Under the pieces are notes generated by a model. The model did no database searches and was not told the origin of the DNA. It was given only the letters and a program-made list of their open reading frames with translations. DNA of 64,000 bases from the NCBI RefSeq assembly GCF_001889025.1, contig NZ_CP018154.1, forward strand, positions 424,001 through 488,000. The letters are read 5' to 3'. Shown piece by piece: positions 26,592-35,142 of the stretch. Each line of letters opens with the position of its first letter. Position 1 is the stretch's first letter. The position numbers were made by a program, and so were the translations under genes. This DNA comes from Sphingorhabdus lutea. GTDB taxonomy: Bacteria > Pseudomonadota > Alphaproteobacteria > Sphingomonadales > Sphingomonadaceae.

Positions 26592-27518
26592 TTGGCAAGC
26601 CAGGCGTTAACAACCGAAGAGCAAAAGGCCGTGGACAATTTTCGCAACAATGTGGTTGCGCCGTCAATGGAAAAATTGGTCATCCTTGATTTTTGGGCCG
26701 AATGGTGCGGACCATGTAAGCAATTAATCCCTGTTTTGGAAAAAGTAGCGGCGGATTATGCCGATAAGGGTGTTGTCTTGGTCAAGGTGAATGTGGACGA
26801 GGATGGATTTATCGCATCGCAATTTCAGGTGCGCTCCATTCCCACCGTTTATGCCATGTATCAAGGGCAGCCAGTGGCCGATTTAACCCAGGCCCGAACG
26901 GAGGCGCAATTATCCGCCATGTTGGACCAATTATTGGAGAAATATTCTATTCAGGGCGGGGCGGATGCCCATAAATTGGATATTGGCGCATTGACTGAGC
27001 AGGCGGAGGCCGCTCTATCGGCGGGGGACGCCATGACGGCATATCAAATATCGGCCGAAATATTGGGTGAGGAGCGGGAAAATCCAGACGCAATTGGGCT
27101 GTTATTGCGCGCTATGGTTGCGCAAGAAGAAGTGGACAAGGCGGCGGAAATGTTATCTGCTTTGCCCGATGATTTGGCCAAGCATCCCGCCATTGCAAAG
27201 GCAGGTTCGGCAATTGAAATGGCAAAAAATAAGGTTGACCCAACTGAATTAAACGCGCTGCGTGGCGCGGTATTGGATAAGCCAGAGGATCAGGAGGCGA
27301 AGTTAAATTTGGCCACAGCCTTAATGGCGTCAGGATTAACCAATGGCACGCAAAGAGACGAAGCGGCGGATATTTTATTATCCATGATAGCGACAGATAG
27401 AGAATGGCAGGACGGTATAGCGCGTAAAAAATTACTGGAATGTTTTGAAATTATTGGCTTGGAGGATGAATGGGTTGCCCATCGCCGCCGCGCATTATCG
27501 GCGATATTATTTGGATGA
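26592..27518 (+). CDS. Thioredoxin-domain/TPR protein, CnoX (YbbN)-like
   Basis: Protein of 308 residues with an N-terminal thioredoxin domain carrying WAEWCGPCKQL and the cis-Pro segment RSIPTVY. A helical TPR-like C-terminal region (about 140-308) follows. This is the CnoX/YbbN layout; in E. coli CnoX is a redox-active holdase that works with GroEL. The intact CGPC suggests real redox activity, as in alphaproteobacterial CnoX. TTG at 26592 is taken as start because GGAGAG lies seven bases ahead and no ATG fits the domain. Its stop overlaps the next ATG (ATGA), so it is coupled to a LON-domain protein. Confidence 0.88.
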   Translation: MASQALTTEEQKAVDNFRNNVVAPSMEKLVILDFWAEWCGPCKQLIPVLEKVAADYADKGVVLVKVNVDEDGFIASQFQVRSIPTVYAMYQGQPVADLTQARTEAQLSAMLDQLLEKYSIQGGADAHKLDIGALTEQAEAALSAGDAMTAYQISAEILGEERENPDAIGLLLRAMVAQEEVDKAAEMLSALPDDLAKHPAIAKAGSAIEMAKNKVDPTELNALRGAVLDKPEDQEAKLNLATALMASGLTNGTQRDEAADILLSMIATDREWQDGIARKKLLECFEIIGLEDEWVAHRRRALSAILFG

Positions 27519-28168
27519 CCCATATTAAGCTTCCCATATTTCCATTATCAGGGGTGATATTATTTCCCTCTATGCAAATTCCGTTGCATATTTTTGAACC
27601 ACGATATCGTGATATGGTGGGCCAAGCATTGGCAAAGGACAGGTTAATCGGTTTAATTCAACCACAGGAAATTACCGTTGATCAGCATAGCAAGGCCGAC
27701 GCCCATGGCAAAAAACAGCCCCAATTATTCACCATTGGTACGGTGGGCCGCATTGCCGATGTAGAGGCGATGGAGGATGGCCGATATAATATTGTGTTGG
27801 AAGGGGTGCAGCGTTTTACTGTGGTAAAGGAATTGGACGTCACCACCGCATTTCGCCAAATAGAGGCGGCATTGTGGAGCGAAAAAGAAGCCAGTGAATT
27901 ATTATCATTGGGCGAACGTGCCGCATTGGAGATGGAGGGACGCAAATTCGCCGAAGCTCAAGGTTATAAGGTGGATTGGGAATCGGTTATTAAATTGGAT
28001 GATCACACATTGGTCAACGCCATTGCCCAAATTGCGCCATTTGACATGGCGGCGAAACAGGCATTGTTGGAAGTGGACGGCATGGCCAAAAGATGCGAAT
28101 TATTGGTTCAATTAATGCAATTTTACGGGCGGCATGATGGCGATGAGAAAATCGTCACCCTGCAATAA
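27515..28168 (+). CDS. LON peptidase substrate-binding-domain protein
   Basis: Protein of 217 residues beginning KLPIFPLSGVILFPSMQIPLHIFEPRYRDM, the hallmark of the Lon N-terminal (PUA-like) domain, and lacking the AAA+ and protease domains. Stand-alone LON-domain proteins are common in alphaproteobacteria; their task is unproven, with peptide binding inferred from Lon. ATG 27515 overlaps the thioredoxin stop codon, implying coupled translation and perhaps a shared role in protein quality control. A long upstream frame extension is only overlap with the previous gene. Confidence 0.87.
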   Translation: MTHIKLPIFPLSGVILFPSMQIPLHIFEPRYRDMVGQALAKDRLIGLIQPQEITVDQHSKADAHGKKQPQLFTIGTVGRIADVEAMEDGRYNIVLEGVQRFTVVKELDVTTAFRQIEAALWSEKEASELLSLGERAALEMEGRKFAEAQGYKVDWESVIKLDDHTLVNAIAQIAPFDMAAKQALLEVDGMAKRCELLVQLMQFYGRHDGDEKIVTLQ

Positions 28169-28169
28169 A

Positions 28170-28202
28170 GATAAAAGGATAGAGTAGTTTATCACTCTAT
28201 CC
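28170..28202 (-). terminator. Terminator overlapping the marC stop codon
   Basis: A perfect 9-bp stem (GGATAGAGT/ACTCTATCC, 8-base loop) contains the marC TAG. On the minus strand it is followed by TTTTATCTTTATT. The LON-domain gene converges on it from the other side. Confidence 0.7.
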
Positions 28203-28820
28203 CATAAAACTTTCCCTGATTCCATCGACCACAATTTGCGCTGCCAATGCGGCCAATAACACACCCAATATGCGGGTGATAACAGCCTCTATTTTTGCAC
28301 CCATTAACCGCATCAACGGTCCAGCGGCCAATAAAGCCAATAATGTGATGATGAGGACAAGCCCCATTGCACCAAAAATCACCAATGAAGCCTGCAGCCC
28401 CTGATTTTTACTCATCAACAACATCAATGTCGCAATTGAACCAGGTCCGGCAATCATCGGCATGGCCATGGGAAAGACGGAGACATCCTCCACCTCTGGC
28501 GTTTCGATTATTTCCTGTGCCCGTGCCTCGCGCCGTTCGGTGCGTTTTTCAAACACCATTTCCAATGCAATTAAGAACAGCATGATACCGCCGGCAATGC
28601 GAAAAGCATCTAAGCTAATCCCCAAGGCGCGGAGCAAATCTTCGCCAAAAAGGCCAAAAACAACCAAGATAATGGTTGCCACAATAACCGCGCGAATGGC
28701 CATTGATTTGCGCTGTGCTGCGCTTGCATCGGTGGTGATGCTGGCATAAATGGGGGCGCAGCCTGGCGGGTCGATTATCACAAAAAATGTGATGAACGCC
28801 GAAAGGAAAAGCTCCATCAT
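28197..28820 (-). CDS. MarC-family (UPF0056) integral membrane protein
   Basis: Inner-membrane protein of 207 residues with six hydrophobic segments. It shows family motifs at the first helix, FVIIDPPGCAPIYASIT, and AMPMIAGPGSIATLMLL in the middle. MarC proteins were once thought to give multiple antibiotic resistance; that has not held up and the function is unknown. The ATG overlaps the stop of the upstream lipoprotein gene (ATGA), which in turn overlaps folD, so the three are one transcript ending at the hairpin over the marC stop. Confidence 0.9.
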   Translation of the reverse strand: MMELFLSAFITFFVIIDPPGCAPIYASITTDASAAQRKSMAIRAVIVATIILVVFGLFGEDLLRALGISLDAFRIAGGIMLFLIALEMVFEKRTERREARAQEIIETPEVEDVSVFPMAMPMIAGPGSIATLMLLMSKNQGLQASLVIFGAMGLVLIITLLALLAAGPLMRLMGAKIEAVITRILGVLLAALAAQIVVDGIRESFMG

Positions 28821-29503
28821 TTTTTGTCTGCCCTTATATTATCCATCAAAATATTTTCCCAGCTTTCGCCATTCCATATATTCGCAATTAAAATATGCGA
28901 TTTGTCGGGGTTAAATTGCCAAATCCAGCTTAATGTTTGGTCGCGTGACAACCCCTGTTTCATTTCGACACCCTCGGCAGGGGCATTTATCATCACAGGT
29001 GGTTTTTCGGCGCATTTTGCGATTTTAGTTTGTAATAATTCGGGCGCGGGGCGCGGCGTGTCCAATGGGGCGCTGTGCGTTAATGTCCAATACCATTGAC
29101 CATTGCCGGGGCTTCGTTCCTTATATTGCCAAATGGTCGAATAATAACCATGTTTTTCACCCCATTGAATCGCGCCCGTGGTGACCGCGCTGCGTCCATC
29201 GCATGACATGAAAATTTGATGCGGTTGCCATTTTACATTTTGCGGGCCTTTGCCCATTTCGGATAAATATTTTTTTGCATTTACCGGTTCGGGAATGAAT
29301 AAAATTGCGTCATCATCGGCGTCTTTTTTTAATGCCGCCCATGCGCCATCCTCTTTTGCTCTGCGGCTTTGCGCAATATCCAATGCCAAAACGCCGCTGG
29401 GGTTCACGCTGAAAATTGGGGCGCGTTGCCCCCCATTATGCGCATTTGGCCCTGCACAAGCGGCAAGGGCCAATGATAAGGCGGCGATGGTGAATATGCG
29501 CAT
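28817..29503 (-). CDS. Lipoprotein of unknown function
   Basis: Protein of 228 residues with a clear lipoprotein signal (ALSLALAAC, Cys16). The mature part is soluble, Trp-rich and contains two similar-looking segments: KHGYYSTIWQYKERSPGNGQWYWTL near the middle and TLSWIWQFNPDKSHILIANIWNG near the end. I do not recognise a family. Its ATG shares one base with the folD stop (TAATG) and its stop overlaps the marC start, so translation of all three is coupled. Location in the envelope is the only safe statement. Confidence 0.75.
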   Translation of the reverse strand: MRIFTIAALSLALAACAGPNAHNGGQRAPIFSVNPSGVLALDIAQSRRAKEDGAWAALKKDADDDAILFIPEPVNAKKYLSEMGKGPQNVKWQPHQIFMSCDGRSAVTTGAIQWGEKHGYYSTIWQYKERSPGNGQWYWTLTHSAPLDTPRPAPELLQTKIAKCAEKPPVMINAPAEGVEMKQGLSRDQTLSWIWQFNPDKSHILIANIWNGESWENILMDNIRADKK

Positions 29504-30438
29504 TATATATCCTTTGGCTGGGTTAATCCGGCCCGGCGATAGGCCGCAACCAAGCAATTTCGCAATAAACAGGCAATGGTCATTGGCCCAACCCCGCCCG
29601 GAACGGGGGTGATGGCACGTGATAATGGCGCGGCCTCGGCAAAGTCAACATCACCCACCAAACGGCCCTTTGCCTCGCCATCGGCGGGGGCAAGGCGGTT
29701 AATCCCCACATCAATGACAACAGCGCCGGGTTTTAACCAGCTGCCCTTTACCATTTCGGCGCGGCCAACGGCGGCGACAACAATATCGGCGCGGCGCACC
29801 ACATTTTCCAAATCGCGGGTGCGGCTATGTGCCAAAGTCACGGTGCAATTTTCATTTAACAATAATTGCGCCATGGGTTTGCCGACAATATTGGATCGGC
29901 CAATAATCACCGCCTCTTGCCCCGATAAATCACCCATGCGATCTTTTAATAACATCAGGCAACCCAATGGGGTGCAGGGGACAAGTGCATCCTCGCCCAC
30001 TGCCAATTTACCTGCATTGACAACATGAAAACCATCTACATCCTTTTCGGGATTTATCGCGGCAATAACCGCCTTATCATCCATTCCACCAGGCAAGGGG
30101 AGCTGCACCAATATGCCGTCGACATTTTCATCTGCGTTTAATTTTTGGACCAAATCAATTAACTGATTTTGGGTGGCCGTGGCGGGCAGGCGATGTTCGA
30201 AACTTTGCATTCCCGCCGCGATTGTCGCCTTATGCTTTGATGCGACATAAACATTGCTGGCCGGATCATCGCCCACTAATATAACCGCCAAACCGGGCGC
30301 GCGGCCCGTGGCGGATGTGAATGCGGGCACATGGCTGGCCACTTTTTCACGCAAAATTGCAGCAAAAGCCTTCCCATCAATAATTATGCTATCAATAATA
30401 GCGCCGCCCATATTATTATTTTGATTCAAATTACTCAT
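29503..30438 (-). CDS. folD: Bifunctional methylenetetrahydrofolate dehydrogenase/cyclohydrolase
   Basis: FolD interconverts 5,10-methylene-, methenyl- and 10-formyl-tetrahydrofolate in cytoplasmic one-carbon metabolism. The 311-residue product carries [10 protein letters not shown] (catalytic Tyr and Lys), [10 protein letters not shown], the cofactor segment [16 protein letters not shown] and [14 protein letters not shown] 30438 follows AGGG; a GTG two codons earlier is possible. An extra N-terminal stretch of about 16 residues, rich in Asn, precedes the normal FolD start. It is first in the folD-lipoprotein-marC operon, 20 nt downstream of yggT. Confidence 0.95.
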   Translation of the reverse strand: MSNLNQNNNMGGAIIDSIIIDGKAFAAILREKVASHVPAFTSATGRAPGLAVILVGDDPASNVYVASKHKATIAAGMQSFEHRLPATATQNQLIDLVQKLNADENVDGILVQLPLPGGMDDKAVIAAINPEKDVDGFHVVNAGKLAVGEDALVPCTPLGCLMLLKDRMGDLSGQEAVIIGRSNIVGKPMAQLLLNENCTVTLAHSRTRDLENVVRRADIVVAAVGRAEMVKGSWLKPGAVVIDVGINRLAPADGEAKGRLVGDVDFAEAAPLSRAITPVPGGVGPMTIACLLRNCLVAAYRRAGLTQPKDI

Positions 30439-30458
30439 AATCACCCTATTTGGGCGAT

Positions 30459-30755
30459 TTATATGCCGCCCGTTGAAGTCGCAACACCGATTAGCAACAT
30501 TTGAACTGCTTTCATACCAAAGATAAGCACAATGGGTGATAAATCAATCATCCCCGTATCGGGCAGGATTTTTCTTATGGGTTGTAATACAGGGTCCAAT
30601 ATGGCGTTTAACGCATGATATAGGCCGCGAACAAATTCATTGGATTGGCTGATAACATTAAATGCCAATAACAGGCTGATGACCATTTGCACAATGATGA
30701 TAAAAACCACCAAATCGACAAGCATGCCAATAATTCCAACAATCGCTAATAGCAT
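30459..30755 (-). CDS. YggT-family membrane protein
   Basis: Protein of 98 residues with two long hydrophobic segments flanking a loop that contains [22 protein letters not shown], the YggT family signature. YggT proteins are linked by genetics to osmotic or membrane processes and sometimes to cell division (YlmG), with no biochemical role proved. It lies 20 nt upstream of folD on the same strand and 91 nt downstream of panC. Confidence 0.9.
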   Translation of the reverse strand: MLLAIVGIIGMLVDLVVFIIIVQMVISLLLAFNVISQSNEFVRGLYHALNAILDPVLQPIRKILPDTGMIDLSPIVLIFGMKAVQMLLIGVATSTGGI

Positions 30756-30846
30756 AAAATCTTCCCATATTTATTTAATCATCATAATCTAAACAAGATT
30801 AGATACTGTATCAACCCAATAATACAGCATGTCGATGGTTAAACGA

Positions 30847-31698
30847 TTAAACGCCAATATTGTCGATTAACCGCGTTTTGCCCATGAAGGCGGCGGCGAT
30901 AATCCGCATGGGCGCATCTTGTTTTATATTCAGATGATGAAGCGTCATGGCGTCAATGACGCTGATATAATCGATAGCACCAAAGCCAGAGGATTTTACA
31001 GATAATTTCGCTTTTTCAATTGCTTTAGCAATATTTGCACCTGATAATATATCCGTCCTTAATTGTTGCAATGCGGCATATAATGCCGGGGCATTGGCGC
31101 GTTCATCCTTTGATAAATATGTATTGCGGGATGATAATGCCAATCCATCGGCATCGCGCACCGTTGGCACGCCGATAATTTCAATGTTGAAATCCAAATC
31201 AATCGCCATTCGCCTTATGACGGCCAATTGTTGAAAATCCTTTTCCCCGAACAGCGCGATATTGGGCTGCACCTGATTAAATAATTTGGCAACAATTAAG
31301 GCCACGCCATCAAAATGGCCGGGCCGTGCGGCGCCATCATGCTCATCGGACAGGCCGGTCATTTTAACACGCGTGGCCCAACCTTTTCGATATACTTCCT
31401 CCACCCTTGGCGCCCATAAAATATCAACTCCTTCCTTTTTTAACAGGGCGATGTCATTGTCCCTTGGGCGGGGATAGGCGTCTAAATCCTCATTTGGTCC
31501 AAATTGAGTTGGGTTAACAAAAATTGACACAGCAACATTTTGGGCCATTTTTTTTGCCTCTCGCACCAATGTTAAATGCCCCTCATGCAATGCGCCCATG
31601 GTGGGGACTAAAGCCAGTTTCGGCAGGGCCAATTTATTATCCGGCTCTAAATCACCAACCGCGCTGCGTAATAAATCCAATGTCTCGACAATCTGCAT
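30847..31698 (-). CDS. panC: Pantoate-beta-alanine ligase
   Basis: PanC joins pantoate and beta-alanine with ATP to give pantothenate, the precursor of coenzyme A. The 283-residue product has the nucleotide-binding start PTMGALHEGHLTLVREAKK, FVNPTQFGPNEDLDAYPR, GEKDFQQLAVIRRM and the SSRN segment. It is transcribed divergently from mipZ across a 123-nt gap. No panB or panD is in the window. Confidence 0.95.
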   Translation of the reverse strand: MQIVETLDLLRSAVGDLEPDNKLALPKLALVPTMGALHEGHLTLVREAKKMAQNVAVSIFVNPTQFGPNEDLDAYPRPRDNDIALLKKEGVDILWAPRVEEVYRKGWATRVKMTGLSDEHDGAARPGHFDGVALIVAKLFNQVQPNIALFGEKDFQQLAVIRRMAIDLDFNIEIIGVPTVRDADGLALSSRNTYLSKDERANAPALYAALQQLRTDILSGANIAKAIEKAKLSVKSSGFGAIDYISVIDAMTLHHLNIKQDAPMRIIAAAFMGKTRLIDNIGV

Positions 31699-31821
31699 TA
31701 TATCGTCCTATTTTGTGTCAATTTCAATTTGTTGGCGATTTAATAGCATATCCCCAATTGCTGCAAGCATCTTCCTGCGCTAATGCCGCATCATAAAATG
31801 TAACAGGGGTAAATTTATATC

Positions 31822-32601
31822 ATGGCCAATAATATCGGCGGCGCACATAAAATCATTTTTGCCAATGAAAAGGGCGGGACAGGTAAATCAACCACGGCGG
31901 TGCATGTTGCGGTGGCGCTGGCTTATCAAGGGGCAAAGGTTTTTTGTATCGACCTTGATGCGCGACAGGCGACTTTGGGCCGATATTTGGAAAATCGTGG
32001 GGAAACAATTAAACGGCGCGAGATTGATCTGCCCATTCCTGATTTTGCGGTCTTTGGTTCAACTGATGAGGGGGAATTGCAAAAATTAATCGATGAAAAA
32101 ACGCCCTTATATGATTTTATCTTAATCGACACGCCGGGGCGCGATGATCCATTGGCGCGAATGGTGGCAACACAGGCGCATAGTTTGGTCACGCCGATGA
32201 ACGATAGTTTTGTTGATTTTGACCTTATCGGCCAAGTGGATGCCGAGAATTTCAAGGTTAAAAGATTAAGTTTTTATGCCGAAATGATTTTTGAAGCGCG
32301 CAAAAAACGGGCATTAAGCGACGGGGTCACCATTGATTGGGTGGTGCTGCGTAACCGTTTGACCAGCGTGGATGCCCGCAACCAACATCGCATGTCCGGC
32401 GCGATAAGTGAATTGTCCAAAAGGGTCGGCTTTCGGAGCATTTCCGGGCTTAATGAGCGGGTGATTTACCGTGAATTATTTCCATCTGGCCTGACTTTAT
32501 TGGATAAGGGGCATTTGGGCCAATTGGGCACTACCCATATTATTGCGCGGCAGGAGTTGCGCGAATTGGTTTCGGGGCTTAATCTGAAAAAAATGGCATA
32601 G
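31822..32601 (+). CDS. mipZ: Division-plane positioning ATPase MipZ
   Basis: ParA/MinD-type ATPase of 259 residues with the deviant Walker A motif KGGTGKST (17-24), VFCIDLDARQATLGRYLENR and DFILIDTPGRDD. In Caulobacter MipZ forms a gradient from the poles by interacting with ParB-bound origins and blocks FtsZ assembly away from midcell. The residues after Walker A and the overall length match MipZ rather than ParA of partition systems, and there is no adjacent parB. It starts 123 nt from the divergent panC. Confidence 0.93.
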   Translation: MANNIGGAHKIIFANEKGGTGKSTTAVHVAVALAYQGAKVFCIDLDARQATLGRYLENRGETIKRREIDLPIPDFAVFGSTDEGELQKLIDEKTPLYDFILIDTPGRDDPLARMVATQAHSLVTPMNDSFVDFDLIGQVDAENFKVKRLSFYAEMIFEARKKRALSDGVTIDWVVLRNRLTSVDARNQHRMSGAISELSKRVGFRSISGLNERVIYRELFPSGLTLLDKGHLGQLGTTHIIARQELRELVSGLNLKKMA

Positions 32602-32647
32602 GTCGCCACATAATCAGGCCAAAGCCATCATTAAATGGAACTAAAAC

Positions 32648-32854
32648 ATGCCTATCATTGCGATTATTATCCTTATATCCATATTATTGGGCGTATATTT
32701 TGGATATATTCGTAAAGAACAAATTGCGCCCATTATATTGGGATTGTTCAGCATCTTGCTCTTATTAAAAGGCATGTGGATATTGGGTTTACCGGCCGCT
32801 TTAATCGCACCATATTGGTTTCATAAAAACAGCCTAAAAAAACTTGATAATTAA
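32648..32854 (+). CDS. Small membrane protein of unknown function
   Basis: Protein of 68 residues with an N-terminal membrane helix (about 3-22), a second hydrophobic hairpin (about 29-57) and a basic tail. Similar membrane segments are found at the N-terminus of some alphaproteobacterial J-domain membrane proteins, but no J domain is present, so it could be a shortened relative; this is a guess. It lies 46 nt after mipZ and 83 nt before the phosphohexomutase gene. The ribosome-binding site is weak. Confidence 0.6.
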   Translation: MPIIAIIILISILLGVYFGYIRKEQIAPIILGLFSILLLLKGMWILGLPAALIAPYWFHKNSLKKLDN

Positions 32855-32937
32855 CCGTTTATTCCCTTGGTATGGAATTGTTAAGCATATTGCACTAATT
32901 CCCCTATAAATTTCAAGAGAAGAGGCGGATTTTAATC

Positions 32938-34335
32938 ATGACCCATGATTTTCACCCAAGTTCATTAAGAGAATATGATATAAGAGGCATAGTTGGCGAG
33001 ACGTTGGGCGAGGAAGATGCCTATGCCATTGGCCGAGGATTTGCCACTTTGCTGCGCCGTGAAAAGGGCAAGGATAGCAAGGTTTGTGTTGCAGTGGGAT
33101 ATGATGGCCGGCACAGCTCCCCCATGTTGGAGGCCGCGTTGATACAAGGAATTAACGATGCGGGCGCCGATGCAAAATCGGTCGGCCTTGGCCCTACGCC
33201 CATGTTATATTATGCTGAGGCAATATTTGATGATGTCGATGGCGGCATTCAAATAACCGGCAGCCATAATCCCGCCAATTATAATGGTTTCAAAATGGTT
33301 TTCATGGGCCGACCCTTTTTTGGTGAGGATATCCAATTATTGGGGGCAATGGCCGCGCAGGGTGCGTGGGACGATGGCACGGGCAGTGTTGAGCGTGTCG
33401 ATATGATGGATCAATATGTCGCGCGGATTGCCGATGCGGCCCCGACCAGAGGATACCGCATCGGCTGGGATGCCGGAAATGGCGCAGCCGGACCGGTTAT
33501 TGAAAAATTGATTAAGCTTATTCCAGGGGAACATCATACTCTTTTCACCAATATTGACGGGGATTTTCCAAATCATCATCCCGATCCGACTGAGGAAAAA
33601 AATCTGGCCGATTTAAAGGCGCTTGTCGCGGCGAAAAATCTCGACTTTGGATTAGCTTTTGATGGCGATGGCGACCGTATTGGCGCAATTGATGGCGAGG
33701 GCCGTGTTATTTGGGGTGATCAATTGCTGCAAATTTTTGCCGCCGATATGTTGGCAGAACGGCCGGGTGCGGCGGTCATCGCCGATGTTAAGGCATCACA
33801 GGCATTATTTGACCGGGTCAGCGATCTTGGCGGAATTCCTATTATGTGGAAAACAGGGCATAGCTTGATTAAATCCAAAATGAAGCAAATTTCTTCACCA
33901 CTTGCCGGAGAGATGAGCGGCCATATCTTTTTTGCCGATCATTATTATGGATTTGACGATGCATTATATGCCGCGGTCCGTTTGATGCGTGCGGCGCATA
34001 ATTTGGGCAAGGATGTCACCAAATTGCGCGGCGAGATGAAGGAAATGATTAACACGCCAGAAATGCGGTTTCAGGTGGATGAAACCCGCAAATTTGCGGT
34101 GATTGATGAGGTTCTGGCACGATTATCCGCCGATGGCGCAGATGTGAATAATACAGATGGTGCGCGGGTTAATACGCCCGATGGTTGGTGGTTGCTTCGC
34201 GCATCCAATACGCAAGATGTGCTGGTCGCGCGGGCCGAAGCGTCCAGCGAGGAAGGATTGGTGCGATTATTGGCACAAATTGACGATCAATTGGCGCAAA
34301 GCGGGTTGCAACGCGGCGAAACTGTGGGGCATTAA
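32938..34335 (+). CDS. Phosphomannomutase/phosphoglucomutase (PgmG type)
   Basis: Alpha-D-phosphohexomutase of 465 residues that interconverts 1- and 6-phosphates of mannose and glucose for nucleotide-sugar and polysaccharide synthesis. The phosphorylated Ser109 lies in ITGSHNPANYNG, the metal-binding loop is DGDGDR (242-247), and the C-terminal phosphate-binding segment is RASNTQDVLVARAEA. In sphingomonads such an enzyme (PgmG) feeds sphingan exopolysaccharide synthesis; no polysaccharide genes are adjacent. It ends with a strong terminator. Confidence 0.93.
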   Translation: MTHDFHPSSLREYDIRGIVGETLGEEDAYAIGRGFATLLRREKGKDSKVCVAVGYDGRHSSPMLEAALIQGINDAGADAKSVGLGPTPMLYYAEAIFDDVDGGIQITGSHNPANYNGFKMVFMGRPFFGEDIQLLGAMAAQGAWDDGTGSVERVDMMDQYVARIADAAPTRGYRIGWDAGNGAAGPVIEKLIKLIPGEHHTLFTNIDGDFPNHHPDPTEEKNLADLKALVAAKNLDFGLAFDGDGDRIGAIDGEGRVIWGDQLLQIFAADMLAERPGAAVIADVKASQALFDRVSDLGGIPIMWKTGHSLIKSKMKQISSPLAGEMSGHIFFADHYYGFDDALYAAVRLMRAAHNLGKDVTKLRGEMKEMINTPEMRFQVDETRKFAVIDEVLARLSADGADVNNTDGARVNTPDGWWLLRASNTQDVLVARAEASSEEGLVRLLAQIDDQLAQSGLQRGETVGH

Positions 34336-34364
34336 CTGATTTTTGATGAACAGCATGTGCTGAC

Positions 34365-34413
34365 AATGGGGTGGGTTGATGCTATGGCGGCATTTAACAC
34401 ACCCCATTTTATT
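34365..34413 (+). terminator. Terminator after the phosphohexomutase gene
   Basis: A perfect 9-bp stem AATGGGGTG/CACCCCATT with a 26-base loop is followed by TTATTT. It lies 30 nt past the stop codon. Confidence 0.65.
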
Positions 34414-34425
34414 TAAGGCCGCCTT

Positions 34426-35103
34426 ATGATTCCCCGCATTTTAATTGATACAGCAAATATCCCCGGCGGGGATGAGCTTCGTTTATTTCAGCGCGGCGAT
34501 GATTTTATGATTGTGCTGGACCGCAATGAATTGATGAGCAGCCGGATGAACGGGTCGGAAATTGCGCTGGCCGAAATGACGATAGAGCGGCTTGCCATCA
34601 ATAATCCCAAAATTTTAATTGGCGGCTATGGCATGGGATTTACCCTGCGCGCTGCATTGGCCAAATTGGGCAGCGATGCCAAAATACGTGTGGCCGAGCT
34701 TGTCCCGCAAATTATTAAATGGGCAAAAGGGCCAATGGCGCATATCACCAATGGATGTTTGGATGATCCCCGTGTTGAGCTGTCCATGGGGGATGTCGGC
34801 AATATTATTGACGATGCGCCATTTGATGGCCGCAAATATGATGCCATTTTATTGGATGTGGATAATGGCCCGGATGGTTTAACAAGACAGGAAAATGACG
34901 GGCTTTATTCCAAAACTGGCCTGAACGCCGCGCATTTGGCACTGAACGAAGGGGGGATTTTGGCCATATGGTCGGCCGCACCGGACCCTGTGTTCAAACG
35001 CCGTTTGGAACGGGCGCATTTTGATGTGGATGAAGTGCGGGTCACCGCGCGCACCAATGGCAAGGGTGCGAAACATGTTATTTGGTTCGCCCATAAAAAA
35101 TAG
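34426..35103 (+). CDS. Spermidine synthase-like SAM-dependent methyltransferase-fold protein
   Basis: Protein of 225 residues with a Rossmann-like fold resembling spermidine synthases. It has the SAM/dcSAM-binding loop ILIGGYGMGFTLRAAL (about 64-79), VAELVPQIIKW and YDAILLDVDNGPDG. The first 45 residues, with LFQRGDDFMIVLDRNELMSSRMNGSE, match the beta-domain of such spermidine-synthase-like proteins. Whether it makes a polyamine or methylates is not decidable, as key substrate residues of SpeE are not evident. It lies 39 nt before the helicase gene, probably co-transcribed with it. Confidence 0.78.
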   Translation: MIPRILIDTANIPGGDELRLFQRGDDFMIVLDRNELMSSRMNGSEIALAEMTIERLAINNPKILIGGYGMGFTLRAALAKLGSDAKIRVAELVPQIIKWAKGPMAHITNGCLDDPRVELSMGDVGNIIDDAPFDGRKYDAILLDVDNGPDGLTRQENDGLYSKTGLNAAHLALNEGGILAIWSAAPDPVFKRRLERAHFDVDEVRVTARTNGKGAKHVIWFAHKK

Positions 35104-35142
35104 CTCCCTTTCACATTTAACTGCGCGGCCTATATTGGCGGG

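Noticed and set aside
30785..30801. Small hairpin TAATCT/AGATTA between panC and yggT as a terminator
   Set aside because: The stem is only six A/T-rich pairs and no T-run follows on the minus strand.
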